Shown piece by piece: positions 8,875 through 18,354 of a stretch of DNA of 64,000 nucleotides (its first letter is position 1; every line of letters begins with the position of its first letter). The stretch is taken from positions 62,001 to 126,000 of the forward strand of contig NZ_JAQTWL010000009.1 in assembly GCF_028689295.1 (NCBI RefSeq). The letters are read 5' to 3'. This DNA is from Rhodoferax sp. Lineage in GTDB: Bacteria > Pseudomonadota > Gammaproteobacteria > Burkholderiales > Burkholderiaceae_C. The notes beneath the pieces are model-generated. The model had not been told where the DNA came from, did no database searches, and saw only the letters and a list, made by a program, of their open reading frames with translations. The translations under genes were made by a program, and so were the position numbers.

Positions 8875-9453
8875 ATGACCGCACTTTCCAGACCCCAAAA
8901 TGGTTTCACCATGATCGAGCTGGTCGTGGCCATGGCAGTGCTGGGGATTTTGATGGCCATCGCCATGCCTTCCTTTGTCGAAACCATGGGCAACTCGCGC
9001 ATTCGTTCTGTCGCCGAGTCGGTTACCAGCGGCTTGCAGTTCGCCCGGTCCGAGGCGGTGCGCAGAAACGAAAAAATCCGGTTCAGTCTTGACAGCAGCA
9101 CCGGCAACTGGACCGTCCGGCGCTCTGCCGATAACACATGTGTGTTTGACGGAGATGTGCTGCAAACCAGGGCAACAACTTCGAGCAGCACCGCCGTCGT
9201 GGTCACTACCTTTTCAGACGTTCCGGCCACCGCCGCCACCACAGCGCAGGTTTATGTGTATGGCCCCAACGGCTCACAGGCTCAGGATTGCATGGACGCT
9301 GTTGAACAGTTTGTCGCGTTGCGTATCGACTCCAGTTCACTTGCCGCAGATGACAGTCGTGATTTACGCCTCGTTGCACCGCCTGTTGGCCGTGCCCGGC
9401 TGTGTGATCCCCACGTGACAACGGGGGATACCCGTGAGTGCCCCACTTCATGA
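8875..9453 (+). CDS. fimT: Minor pseudopilin, GspH/FimT family
   Basis: A prepilin-like protein with a 10-residue leader ending NG, cleavage before FTMIELVVAMAVLGILMA and Glu5 present. The segment SVTSGLQFARSEAVRRNEKI is the hallmark of the GspH/FimT (also FimU) family, whose members help prime pilus assembly at the tip complex. Length 192 aa is usual. The ribosome site is weak (AAGG twelve bases upstream). The stop overlaps the next start by four bases (ATGA). FimT and FimU cannot be told apart from sequence alone; the position ahead of pilV fits FimU as well. Confidence 0.85.
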   Translation: MTALSRPQNGFTMIELVVAMAVLGILMAIAMPSFVETMGNSRIRSVAESVTSGLQFARSEAVRRNEKIRFSLDSSTGNWTVRRSADNTCVFDGDVLQTRATTSSSTAVVVTTFSDVPATAATTAQVYVYGPNGSQAQDCMDAVEQFVALRIDSSSLAADDSRDLRLVAPPVGRARLCDPHVTTGDTRECPTS

Positions 9454-9902
9454 TCAGAAAGTGCCTGATGATCCAACGGAAATCCATTGATGTACTGTCG
9501 CCGCGCCGGCGGCATGGCCAGCGCGGTGTCGGGATGATTGAAGTGCTGGTGGCCATCCTGCTGGTCAGTTTTGGCATTCTGGGGCTGGTCGGTTTGCAAG
9601 GTGGCAGCATTGGCCTCGTCAGTGACACCCGCTACCGCACCGAGGCCACTGCCTTGGCCGACGCGCTGCTGGCCCGGTTGTGGCTTGAAACTGGCGCTGA
9701 CAATGTGCTGCCGGCCTATGTCGCGGACAACACCTTGTTGCCAGCCGATTGGCTGGAAGAGGTGAATCGGTTGCCGGGTGCCACTGCAAACCCGCCAACG
9801 CTGGCCGCCAGTGCCGGGGTGGTGACGCTGACCGTCCGCTGGCAGCCGCCCGAGGGCCGCGTCAGCAACTACCAGGTGGTGACGACGGTCACCAAACAAT
9901 AA
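9450..9902 (+). CDS. pilV: PilV, type IV pilus minor pilin
   Basis: The N-terminal leader ends HGQRG and is followed by VGMIEVLVAILLVSFGILGL, with Glu5 and the long hydrophobic alpha-1 helix characteristic of PilV/GspI. PilV is part of the minor-pilin tip complex that primes assembly and carries PilY1. I choose the ATG overlapping the fimT stop; another ATG six codons later would shorten the leader to about 20 residues, closer to typical. The product is 150 aa from the chosen start. The C-terminal half is poorly conserved, as expected. Confidence 0.87.
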   Translation: MIRKCLMIQRKSIDVLSPRRRHGQRGVGMIEVLVAILLVSFGILGLVGLQGGSIGLVSDTRYRTEATALADALLARLWLETGADNVLPAYVADNTLLPADWLEEVNRLPGATANPPTLAASAGVVTLTVRWQPPEGRVSNYQVVTTVTKQ

Positions 9903-9920
9903 ACTGTCCAGGCGCGCGCC

Positions 9921-11081
9921 ATGAACCCAAAACACTCCCCCTGGTCTGACAAGCGACAAAAGGGCCAAAAGGGCTACAGCCTGATCGAGCTGATGATTTC
10001 GCTGGTCATTGGTCTGGTGACCGTGCTGGCGCTGACGCAGGTCGCGGTTGAGTTCGAGCGCCAGAAACGCACCACGGTGGGTGCGGGCGACACTGTGGAT
10101 GCCGCCAATGTGGCGCTGCAATTGATGCGCAATGGCCTGATGTCGGCCGGGCACGGCATCAATTCCGCAAACGCCATCGGCTGTGCTCTGACGGTGTACC
10201 GCGAGTCGAATAACACCACGCTGACGCTCAATGCGGCCAACGTGGCGCTACCCGGGCTGTTTCCGGTTTACATCACCCAGGGCGCCGGCACCGCGTCGGA
10301 CACCTTGACGGTGGCCGCAGGCAACAGTCGCTTTTTTGCCGAAACCGGGCTTTTCAGCAGCCATGCCGGCGACACCGGCAATTTTGTGACCGACAGCAAT
10401 TTTGGATTCCAGATCCGTGACCTGATTCTGCTCACTGAAACGGCGGGTGGTCCCTGCGCCGTTCGGCAACTTTCTGCCGACCTTTCTGCGGGTAACCCGC
10501 AGGAACTAGAACACCAGGCAGGAACCGGCGTCACAAGCTACAACAATCCGGCAGGTGTGGTGACCGCTGCCGGGGTGCCAATCGCTTTTACCGGTGCCGC
10601 CATGGTGAGCGATCTTGGCAGCGCCTTCACCATCCATCAGTACACGGTTGCGAATGGTAATTTTCAACGCGCGGAGCTGTTGACCAACAGCACCGCGACC
10701 TTGTTCGGCAATGCAATGACCCTCCAGGCGCAATATGGTTTTCGGAATGCAGACGGAACGACGGCCTGGTGTGAAACCATTGGGGGCGCGGGCTGCCTCA
10801 CCATCACCAACGATGCCAGCGGCTGGTTGCGACTGACAGCCGTCAGGCTGGCCTTGGTGATCCGCAATCCGCAACTTGAAGGTCGTGATAGAGATGGCAA
10901 CTGCACAACGTCACCGGAGGAACTGACATGGGGTGATGTCAGGCGAAACGTTGTGCCGTTGCCACTGCCACCTTGGGGCAGTTTCAGCCTTGGCGGCATC
11001 ACCGATGCGCGCTGTTATCGCTACCAGGTGGTCGAGACCATCGTGCCGGTCAGAAATGTCCTCTGGAGCGTGCCGCAATGA
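9921..11081 (+). CDS. pilW: PilW, type IV pilus minor pilin
   Basis: A large minor pilin with an 18-residue basic leader (KGQKG), cleavage before YSLIELMISLVIGLVTVLAL and Glu5 present. The 386-aa length, the tract with paired Cys residues and the late VRLALVIRNPQLEG segment fit PilW, which is GspJ-like and sits with PilX and PilV under the PilY1 tip adhesin. The stop overlaps the pilX start (ATGA), so the two are translationally coupled. Identification rests on the leader, size and operon order. Confidence 0.87.
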   Translation: MNPKHSPWSDKRQKGQKGYSLIELMISLVIGLVTVLALTQVAVEFERQKRTTVGAGDTVDAANVALQLMRNGLMSAGHGINSANAIGCALTVYRESNNTTLTLNAANVALPGLFPVYITQGAGTASDTLTVAAGNSRFFAETGLFSSHAGDTGNFVTDSNFGFQIRDLILLTETAGGPCAVRQLSADLSAGNPQELEHQAGTGVTSYNNPAGVVTAAGVPIAFTGAAMVSDLGSAFTIHQYTVANGNFQRAELLTNSTATLFGNAMTLQAQYGFRNADGTTAWCETIGGAGCLTITNDASGWLRLTAVRLALVIRNPQLEGRDRDGNCTTSPEELTWGDVRRNVVPLPLPPWGSFSLGGITDARCYRYQVVETIVPVRNVLWSVPQ

Positions 11082-11710
11082 AAACCGAGAGCAAACTGTC
11101 CACCCTTGGCGTGCAGCGCGGGGTTGCGCTACCCGTTGCGCTCATCATGCTGATGGTGCTGATGATTGGCGCAGCCGGCATGATCAGGACCATCGACACC
11201 GCGGTATTGGTGTCGGGCAACATGGCCTTCAAACATTCGGCCACCCTGGCGGCTGACCAGGGTATCGCGGCCGCCTCCACCTGGCTGGCATCGCAAACGT
11301 CTGCTGCTTTGCGCAACACCAATGCAGCGCGCGGTTATTGCTCATCGCTGCATTCACAGGACCTCGGAGACAACGACAATCGCAGCGACTGGATTCCCGA
11401 GCAAAACTGGACGGCGGCCTGCACGCCGGTGGCCTTGCCCACCGACAGTGCGGGCAACACCGTGGATTACCTCATCCACCGGCTGTGCATTCGTCCGGAC
11501 AGTGCACCCGACGAGTCTTCGACTCCGCTCCAAAGATGCTCAAGAGCGGCGGGGTCCGCTGCGGGATCAGCGGAAACCAGCAGCCATCGCAGCAATCGTG
11601 AACTGATTGGCTCGGCCGTCGTCAATGTGGCTTATCGCATCACGGTGCGCGTGCGGTCCCCGCGAGGAACAAGGTCATTTGTTCAGGCCACTGTCATTAT
11701 TCCTGTTTGA
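11078..11710 (+). CDS. pilX: PilX, type IV pilus minor pilin
   Basis: The leader ends LGVQRG and is followed by VALPVALIMLMVLMIGAAG. Position 5 is Val rather than Glu, as in many PilX/GspK-type subunits, which sit at the very tip and need no Glu5 contact. The 210-aa product continues with an alpha-1 helix and a Cys-containing globular domain. The start is the ATG that overlaps the pilW stop; the frame is open upstream but the pilin leader fixes the start. PilX typically associates with PilY1, encoded next. Confidence 0.86.
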   Translation: MKTESKLSTLGVQRGVALPVALIMLMVLMIGAAGMIRTIDTAVLVSGNMAFKHSATLAADQGIAAASTWLASQTSAALRNTNAARGYCSSLHSQDLGDNDNRSDWIPEQNWTAACTPVALPTDSAGNTVDYLIHRLCIRPDSAPDESSTPLQRCSRAAGSAAGSAETSSHRSNRELIGSAVVNVAYRITVRVRSPRGTRSFVQATVIIPV

Positions 11711-11734
11711 AAAAATGGAACGATGATTTATTTT
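11707..11734 (+). promoter_or_regulatory. Weak sigma-70-like promoter candidate ahead of pilY1
   Basis: TTGAAA, a 16-base spacer and TATTTT lie in the short pilX-pilY1 gap; the -35 hexamer overlaps the pilX stop codon. The gap is strikingly AT-rich against its surroundings. The match is modest, and pilY1 may simply be read from upstream. Confidence 0.25.
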
Positions 11735-11754
11735 AAAGAAAGCTGGGTGACGCC

Positions 11755-14700
11755 ATGAAGCTATCGTCAATGGTTGACTTGCGTATTTTCTGGAATATCA
11801 AATCTGTCCTGTTTTTATCAGGCATCCTGGTGATCAGTCCTGCGCTGGCAGATTTGACGGATTTGACTGATATACCGCTTGCGAATATATCGAGCACCAC
11901 ACTCATCAAACCCAACATCATGTTTGTTCTGGATGATTCCGGTAGCATGCAATGGGATTATGTGCCTGACCATGTTGACGACGCCAGCACATCCTTGGCG
12001 CCGAAATACACGGGTGAACTTGGCGATCCACCTTACATGAGCGCCCAGTTCAATAAACAGTATTACAACCCTGGCGTTTATTACCAACCGCCCGTGGGTT
12101 ACGATGGCAGCGCGGCACAGGGCAGCTTGACATTCTCCAGCCAGAATCGGGCCAATACCAGCGCCTGGACATCGGTGCGAACAGATGGATTCAACAAACA
12201 GAATAAAACCCAATTAGGGGTAACGACTAATTATTTCAATATTGTTCAAAATTATCCTGATCGTGTTTACTGTACCAGTAGTGGCGATAGCGTCAATAAT
12301 ACCGATCTTTGTAAAAATAATGATCCGGGGTTTACCTATGCCGATGGTTTCACCAGTGATTCCACAGGTGGATATTCGGTTGGGCTCGATGGTTCGGATA
12401 ACATCAAATATAAACTCGGCGCACCTTACTACTACACGATCCTGCCTTGGGAATACTGCCAGGACGCGGCGCTGACCAACTGCATTGCGGTGACGCCGGG
12501 CGCTTCGGCGCCAACCGGATATCCTTATGAATCAAGGGTTCGCTGGTGTACCAGCGCAGCCAATGCCAATATGGCAAGCCCGGCCGCGGCCGCCTGTCGC
12601 AGCAAACGCGGTGGCACATTTGTCTATCCGCGATTTACACCTTCGGGCGACTCGAGCGTTTCATATGGCAAGATTGTGGTTGACCACAATTGGTGCCCAA
12701 CCGCCAGTGGCGACAGCAGGGATGCGTGCCAAGCCTACAACTTTGAGATCAGCCAGATATTGATCAATGGTGTTTCGGCGATAGGAACTTACCTGCCGTC
12801 CTACCAGGGAACTAGTTCGACCCCGCAGAACAATATGGCGCAGAGCATCGCCCAAGCCATCAATGACCAGAATTCGACGCCTGAATACCGGGCGTGTGCC
12901 GGCAATTCAACGTCTGGCCTGGGTTGCAGACGCGCCCCGTTCAGCACCTTTGGTTTGGGCACGGTGGCAGAAAATACCGTGATGGTGGTGGCCTACGACG
13001 GCACTGTGCCGGTGGCCGATGCCAGCAGAGCCGGCTTTCCGATTGCCGTGACGGCCAATACCTCGGTCGGACTGCTCTCGTCATGGGCCAGGCTGAAGGT
13101 GAATAACTCCGGTACCGGCAGCGGCAATGTGAGCAGCATCCGGGTGGGGCCGGTGGGCGGGCCCTACACGGAAATCCTGAGCGGTCCGCTGTCATCCAAC
13201 TTCGGATCGAACAGCAAAAACAACCGCCAAGCTGCCGGACGCGTCCTGTGCCAAAAGATCAACACATTGACGGCCAGCACCGGCTATGCCGCCTATTCAG
13301 GCACCAGTGTTAGCGACACCTCGACGTCCTGCAGTGGTGACGATGATTTCTTTATCAGGGCACCGCGTTCGGCTGGCGGCACACCCAATGGTTATGAAGT
13401 GCTCATTACAGACACCGGTAACAACACCGATGTCGCGGTCTCAACCGTTGATAACACCAAGCGGATGCAAGGTGGTTATGCCACGCCAACGGTGCCGACC
13501 AGCACTTATCCGTTTGTGGCCGGTTCCAGTGTGATATCGGCCTTTGTGCGCACCAATATTGTTCCAGCCACTGCCAATTATCCAAAGGCAGCGGTCAGAG
13601 CCGATTGCGTCACATCACCCGGGGTTTGCACGTATGACGAGGAAATGACCAATTTTTCGAACTGGTATGCCTATTACCGAACGCGCAACCAGACCATGAA
13701 ATCTGCCGCCAGCCATGCTTTTTTGCCCATTGCCGATGGTTACCGGCTGGGCTTCAACACGATCAACAACACCACATTCAATGATCTGGACGTGGGGAAA
13801 ACCAACTGGCTGCCGACGCGCGACCTGACACCAACGCATAAAAGCAATTGGTACACCAAGCTATTTGCTGCCTCGGGCAATTCTGCCACGCCCTTGCGCG
13901 GGGCACTGAACCGGATGGGCAGTTATTTCACCGGGACCTTGGCCGATACCAACAGCCCCATTGAATTCTCCTGTCAGCGCAACTACACCATTCTCACGAC
14001 CGACGGCTACTGGAACGAAAGCTACAGCGGCATGGGCAACGTGGACAACGTCAACGTTGCCAGCCAGTTTTGCACCCGTGCCAACGGCTGCTACGACGGG
14101 GATACCGGTGCCACAAATACCTTGTCCGATGTGGCGGCGCACTACTACATGAACGACATTCGTGACGACCTGATCGACAACGTGCCCGTGACGCCATCGG
14201 ACCCCAATCCGGCCCAGCACATGACCACGTTCACGCTCGGTTTGGGGGTGGACGGCCGGATGACCTACCGGCCGGATTATGAAACCGCGACCTCGGGGGA
14301 CTTCTACCGGGTGCGCACCGGCGACACCGGCTGCGAATGGGTCACAGGCACCTGCAACTGGCCGGTGCCGCAAAATCTCACAGACACCGCCGTTGACGAC
14401 CTGTGGCATGCTGCTGCGTCTGGCCACGGCAAGTACTTCAGTGCGCAGGATCCCAGTTCTCTGGCAGCAGGGCTGAGCGGGGCGCTCAACGCACTGCAGA
14501 TCAGAACCGGCGCGGCCTCTGCCTCGGCCACGTCAACGCCCAACATCACGCAAGAAGACAACTTCGAATTCAGTGCAACCTTCCGCACGGTGAAATGGGA
14601 TGGCGAACTGGTGGCGCAGCACATCAACATCATTGACGGCTCGACCAACTCGGCGGTGATCTGGTCGGCGCAAACGCAATTGCAGACCAAGGCCGGTTCT

Positions 14701-16440
14701 GGCACCGTCGCTGCCGATGGCACCCTGACCGGAACAGCTGATGGCCGGACAATATTTACCACCACGGCAAGTGGCACACCCGCTTACCGGGAGTGGCGCT
14801 GGAGCGAACTGACCACGGCTGAGAGAAGCTGGTTTGCTGACATGTGTGCCGGCACGGGTGTGCTTGGCCAATGCGTCTCCCTGTCGGCCAGCCAAAAAAC
14901 ACTCGCCAACAACGGCGAGCTGATGGTGGACTACTTGCGCGGGCAGCAGGCACTGGAGGCGTTTGCGGTGACAGCCGACTCGTCGGTGCAGATTTTCCGT
15001 TCCAGGGACCATATTCTGGGCGATCTGGCAGGCTCCAAACCCGCCTATGTTGCCAAGCCCAAACGCGAGTTCAGCGATGCTGGTTATGGAACTTTCAAGC
15101 TTGACAACGCGGCGCGCGAGGCGATGATCTATGTGGGGGGCAACGACGGCATGTTGCATGCGTTCGATGTGTCCGACGGCAATGAACGCTGGGCTTATGT
15201 GCCGCGAATGGTGATGCCGAACCTGCACAAGCTTGCCAGCACGACTTACGGTACCAATCACCAGTTTTACGTGGACGGCAGTCCGTCGGTCGGAGATGTA
15301 TTTGTGGATGGTGCCTGGAAAACAATCCTGGTGGGCGGCCTGAACAAGGGCGGTCGTGGTTATTTTGCTTTGGACATCACCGACCCTGATGCACCCGTTC
15401 CCATGTGGGAAATTTGCAGCGACGCCGCACTATGCCCTTACCGCAATGATGCAGACATGGGTTATTCGTTTGCCGAGCCGATCATCACAAAACGCCCAAG
15501 CGACGGGAAGTGGGTGGTGTTGGTGACATCCGGGTACAACAATGTCTCGCCTGGCAGCGGTGTGGGTTATCTTTATGTGCTGGATGCTTCGAATGGTGAG
15601 GTTCTCAATAAGATCAGCAATGGCACAGGCTCGACGATCGCGCCAGACGGACTGGCAAAAATTGCCGATTATGCAGAGGCACCGGATACCGACAGCACCT
15701 CGCTGCAGGTATATGGCGGCGACCTTTTCGGCAATGTGTTCCGGTTTGACTTGGCCACCAACACCGTCATCACCTTGAGCGTGCTGACGGATGCGTCAGG
15801 CACGCGCCAACCCATCACGACGCGTCCGGAGACCGGCAAATGCGAGGGGCAAAAGATGATTTTTGTGGGCACCGGAAAGTATCTTGGCGTATCGGACGTG
15901 GAGACGACGCAACTGCAGACGGTGTGGGGTATCCATGACCACGCAGCGGCTTTGGGTGCGCTACGCACTTCAGGCACCTTGTCGCAGCGAGTGCTAACGA
16001 CAACAGCCAGCGGGCGCTACACCATCAGTGATGCCGGCAGTGTCGTGACAGACAACAATGGCTGGTACGTTGACCTGGATCGCAACAGCGGCGAGCGCGT
16101 CAATCTCGACCCGGTGCTGATCAACAGCAATCTGGTGGTCGTCAGCAACAAACCGACCTCTGATGGATCTGCGGCATGCGGCACTGGCGGCAAGGGTTTT
16201 CTGTACCAGTTTTCATACTGCAATGGTTTGTCCCCGGATCACCAGGCCGACACCGAGATAGGCTTCCAGATAAGCGATTCGATCGTGGTGGGCTTCAGTC
16301 CGATCGGCCTGCCGTCGGGTGTTGTGGTGTTAAAGATCACCACCGCAGAAGGCACCAAACTGCCGCCGGTGCCCATCATGCAGCCTGGAGGTGGGGGCGG
16401 CGACTTACGGCGGATCAATTGGAGCGAGCTCAACGATTGA
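11755..16440 (+). CDS. pilY1: PilY1, pilus tip-associated adhesin with VWA-like N-terminus and C-terminal propeller
   Basis: PilY1/PilC proteins cap the pilus, bind calcium, control extension and retraction, and serve as adhesin and surface sensor. The 1561-aa product has a signal region (about residues 12-32), then a VWA-like entry with a MIDAS-type DDSGSMQ motif at residues 60-66 right after NIMFVL. A long cysteine-containing middle follows. The conserved C-terminal beta-propeller begins near residue 1110 (AREAMIYVGGNDGMLHAFDV; FVDGAWKTILVGGLNKGGRG; FALDITDPDAP). A late Asp/Asn-rich loop (VTDNNGWYVDLDRNSGE) could bind calcium. It is larger than the roughly 1160-aa Pseudomonas protein; the extra length lies in the N-terminal half, the usual host- or surface-specific part. 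Confidence 0.93.
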   Translation: MKLSSMVDLRIFWNIKSVLFLSGILVISPALADLTDLTDIPLANISSTTLIKPNIMFVLDDSGSMQWDYVPDHVDDASTSLAPKYTGELGDPPYMSAQFNKQYYNPGVYYQPPVGYDGSAAQGSLTFSSQNRANTSAWTSVRTDGFNKQNKTQLGVTTNYFNIVQNYPDRVYCTSSGDSVNNTDLCKNNDPGFTYADGFTSDSTGGYSVGLDGSDNIKYKLGAPYYYTILPWEYCQDAALTNCIAVTPGASAPTGYPYESRVRWCTSAANANMASPAAAACRSKRGGTFVYPRFTPSGDSSVSYGKIVVDHNWCPTASGDSRDACQAYNFEISQILINGVSAIGTYLPSYQGTSSTPQNNMAQSIAQAINDQNSTPEYRACAGNSTSGLGCRRAPFSTFGLGTVAENTVMVVAYDGTVPVADASRAGFPIAVTANTSVGLLSSWARLKVNNSGTGSGNVSSIRVGPVGGPYTEILSGPLSSNFGSNSKNNRQAAGRVLCQKINTLTASTGYAAYSGTSVSDTSTSCSGDDDFFIRAPRSAGGTPNGYEVLITDTGNNTDVAVSTVDNTKRMQGGYATPTVPTSTYPFVAGSSVISAFVRTNIVPATANYPKAAVRADCVTSPGVCTYDEEMTNFSNWYAYYRTRNQTMKSAASHAFLPIADGYRLGFNTINNTTFNDLDVGKTNWLPTRDLTPTHKSNWYTKLFAASGNSATPLRGALNRMGSYFTGTLADTNSPIEFSCQRNYTILTTDGYWNESYSGMGNVDNVNVASQFCTRANGCYDGDTGATNTLSDVAAHYYMNDIRDDLIDNVPVTPSDPNPAQHMTTFTLGLGVDGRMTYRPDYETATSGDFYRVRTGDTGCEWVTGTCNWPVPQNLTDTAVDDLWHAAASGHGKYFSAQDPSSLAAGLSGALNALQIRTGAASASATSTPNITQEDNFEFSATFRTVKWDGELVAQHINIIDGSTNSAVIWSAQTQLQTKAGSGTVAADGTLTGTADGRTIFTTTASGTPAYREWRWSELTTAERSWFADMCAGTGVLGQCVSLSASQKTLANNGELMVDYLRGQQALEAFAVTADSSVQIFRSRDHILGDLAGSKPAYVAKPKREFSDAGYGTFKLDNAAREAMIYVGGNDGMLHAFDVSDGNERWAYVPRMVMPNLHKLASTTYGTNHQFYVDGSPSVGDVFVDGAWKTILVGGLNKGGRGYFALDITDPDAPVPMWEICSDAALCPYRNDADMGYSFAEPIITKRPSDGKWVVLVTSGYNNVSPGSGVGYLYVLDASNGEVLNKISNGTGSTIAPDGLAKIADYAEAPDTDSTSLQVYGGDLFGNVFRFDLATNTVITLSVLTDASGTRQPITTRPETGKCEGQKMIFVGTGKYLGVSDVETTQLQTVWGIHDHAAALGALRTSGTLSQRVLTTTASGRYTISDAGSVVTDNNGWYVDLDRNSGERVNLDPVLINSNLVVVSNKPTSDGSAACGTGGKGFLYQFSYCNGLSPDHQADTEIGFQISDSIVVGFSPIGLPSGVVVLKITTAEGTKLPPVPIMQPGGGGGDLRRINWSELND

Positions 16441-17090
16441 GCGCATCGACGGTCTTGCCAACCAGCAGGTATCCGCAGCTGGCAGCGGCGGGATTGTCGG
16501 TTGCCGCCCATTTGCTGCTGTTGCTGTGGCCTTTGGGCGAGGCGCCTGTCGTTGGCAACCCGCCCTTGACGCGCGTCTTGTTCATCAAGTTGGATTCAGG
16601 TTCTGCGCAGCAGACGGCCAAGCCGCTTGAAAACTTGCCGGAAAAGAAGGAGATGCCACCGGCAATGACGGGCACGACGGCCGACACCCAGGCTTCGGGC
16701 GCTGGCGGTGGTGGCCTCGATTCAGAAAACATACCTGATGTTGGCCACGCGGCTGTGGATGTTTCCGCTGTCCATTTTTATGAAAAATCCGAACTTAACC
16801 GCTTTCCTGTCCTCACCAAACCCCTGGCGCTTGATACGAATGGCTTGAGCGCTGATGAACTTCAGGCTGGTCATGCTGATGTGTCGCTTTATATTTCGAC
16901 CCAGGGAAAGGTGGTGGTGGTGCATACCGAATTCAGCTCGCTATCGCCGGTCGCCTTGGTCCACATCACTGACCAGCTAAAGCAGGCACGCTTTAAACCG
17001 GGATACCTTAGAGGCCACCCAGTTCCCTCCAAAATACGCTGGCGGGTGACGGTGGCGTCCGACGCTGGGCTGATCTGGCTCGCGAAATGA
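16437..17090 (+). CDS. TonB-C-like periplasmic protein at the end of the pilus cluster
   Basis: A 217-aa protein of unknown exact role. After a short N-terminus it has one membrane segment (LAAAGLSVAAHLLLLLWPLG, about residues 16-35) and a low-complexity linker. It ends in a TonB C-terminal-like domain (ADVSLYISTQGKVVVVHTEF; LKQARFKPGYLRGHPVPSKI) like those that contact outer-membrane partners. It lacks the long Pro-Lys spacer of a classical TonB. No ATG is suitably placed; the best start is a TTG that overlaps the pilY1 stop as TTGA, with GGAG twelve bases upstream. The overlap suggests co-translation with pilY1. Involvement in pilus function is inference from position; an energy-coupling TonB is less likely because no exbBD is adjacent. 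Confidence 0.7.
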   Translation: MSASTVLPTSRYPQLAAAGLSVAAHLLLLLWPLGEAPVVGNPPLTRVLFIKLDSGSAQQTAKPLENLPEKKEMPPAMTGTTADTQASGAGGGGLDSENIPDVGHAAVDVSAVHFYEKSELNRFPVLTKPLALDTNGLSADELQAGHADVSLYISTQGKVVVVHTEFSSLSPVALVHITDQLKQARFKPGYLRGHPVPSKIRWRVTVASDAGLIWLAK

Positions 17091-17228
17091 CGCCTGGCAC
17101 GGCGCGATGGAGGCGAGCGATGAGGCTTTTGGCTTGCTCCATACTGAAAAAGCGATCCCCAAAAATTACCCACCAAAAAGAAACCTGCCAGCAAGCCGAC
17201 ACATTGGTAACATCGCCAATCTACCCCT

Positions 17229-18338
17229 ATGAACACCTCCGACCTCCAAACTGTCAGCATCGACCTGGCCGAGCGCAGCTACCACATCGCCATCCGCGGC
17301 TCGCTGTTCGACAACCCCTTGAGCTACGCCGAGTTGCCGGCGGCGCACAGCGCGCTGATTGTGACCAACACCATCGTGGGTCCCTTGTATGCCGAGCGCC
17401 TGCAACGCGCCTTGGCCGGCAAGTACCCGCAGGTGCACACCGTGGTGTTGCCCGATGGCGAGGCGTACAAAACCTGGGAAAGTCTCAATCTGATCTTTGA
17501 CGCCCTGCTGGGCCATGGCTGCGACCGCAAAACCATGCTGTTTGCGCTGGGCGGCGGCGTGGTCGGCGACATGACCGGCTTTGCCGCGGCCAGCTACATG
17601 CGCGGCGTGCCCTTTGTGCAGGTGCCCACCACCTTGCTGGCGCAGGTGGACTCGTCGGTGGGCGGCAAAACCGCCATCAACCACCCGCTGGGCAAGAACA
17701 TGATCGGCGCGTTTTACCAGCCGCTCAAGGTGATTTGCGACCTTGACACGCTCAAGACTCTGCCCGCGCGCGAGCTCAGCGCCGGCCTGGCAGAGGTCAT
17801 CAAATACGGTCCCATTGCCGATATGGACTTTCTGGCCTGGCTGGAGTCCAACATGCCCGCCGCGCTGGCGCGCGAACCCGCCGCGCTGGCGCACATTGTC
17901 AAGCGCAGTTGCGAGATCAAGGCCGACGTGGTGGGGCAGGACGAGCGCGAGTCGGGCCTGCGCGCCATTCTCAATTTTGGCCACACCTTTGGCCACGCCA
18001 TCGAGGCCGGCCTGGGTTATGGCGAATGGCTGCACGGCGAGGCGGTGGGCTGCGGCATGGTGATGGCGGCGCATTTGTCGCAGCGTTTGGGGCTGGTCGA
18101 TGCATTTTTTGTCAACCGCCTCAAAACCCTGATTCAACAGGCCGGCCTGCCCGTCAAGGCGCCGCTGCTGGCCGCAGCTGACAACGCCGGGCGTTACCTG
18201 GAGCTGATGCGGCTGGACAAAAAGAGCGAGGCCGGTGAAATCAAGTTTGTCGTGATCGCGCAGCCGGGCCGGGCGGCGGTGCGCAGCGCGCCCGATGCCA
18301 TGGTGCGCCAGGTGATCGACGCCTGCTGCGCTGGCTGA
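17229..18338 (+). CDS. aroB: 3-dehydroquinate synthase
   Basis: Converts DAHP to 3-dehydroquinate in the shikimate pathway, using NAD and a divalent metal. The 369-aa product shows the NAD-binding [11 protein letters not shown] motif, [20 protein letters not shown], and the metal ligands in GLAEVIKYG (Glu), [11 protein letters not shown] (His) and [10 protein letters not shown] (His). A 138-bp gap separates it from the pilus cluster, so it probably has its own promoter, although I see no convincing hexamers. dgt follows after 16 bases, a pairing common in Burkholderiales. Confidence 0.96.
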   Translation: MNTSDLQTVSIDLAERSYHIAIRGSLFDNPLSYAELPAAHSALIVTNTIVGPLYAERLQRALAGKYPQVHTVVLPDGEAYKTWESLNLIFDALLGHGCDRKTMLFALGGGVVGDMTGFAAASYMRGVPFVQVPTTLLAQVDSSVGGKTAINHPLGKNMIGAFYQPLKVICDLDTLKTLPARELSAGLAEVIKYGPIADMDFLAWLESNMPAALAREPAALAHIVKRSCEIKADVVGQDERESGLRAILNFGHTFGHAIEAGLGYGEWLHGEAVGCGMVMAAHLSQRLGLVDAFFVNRLKTLIQQAGLPVKAPLLAAADNAGRYLELMRLDKKSEAGEIKFVVIAQPGRAAVRSAPDAMVRQVIDACCAG

Positions 18339-18354
18339 CAGTCAAAAGTCAAGC

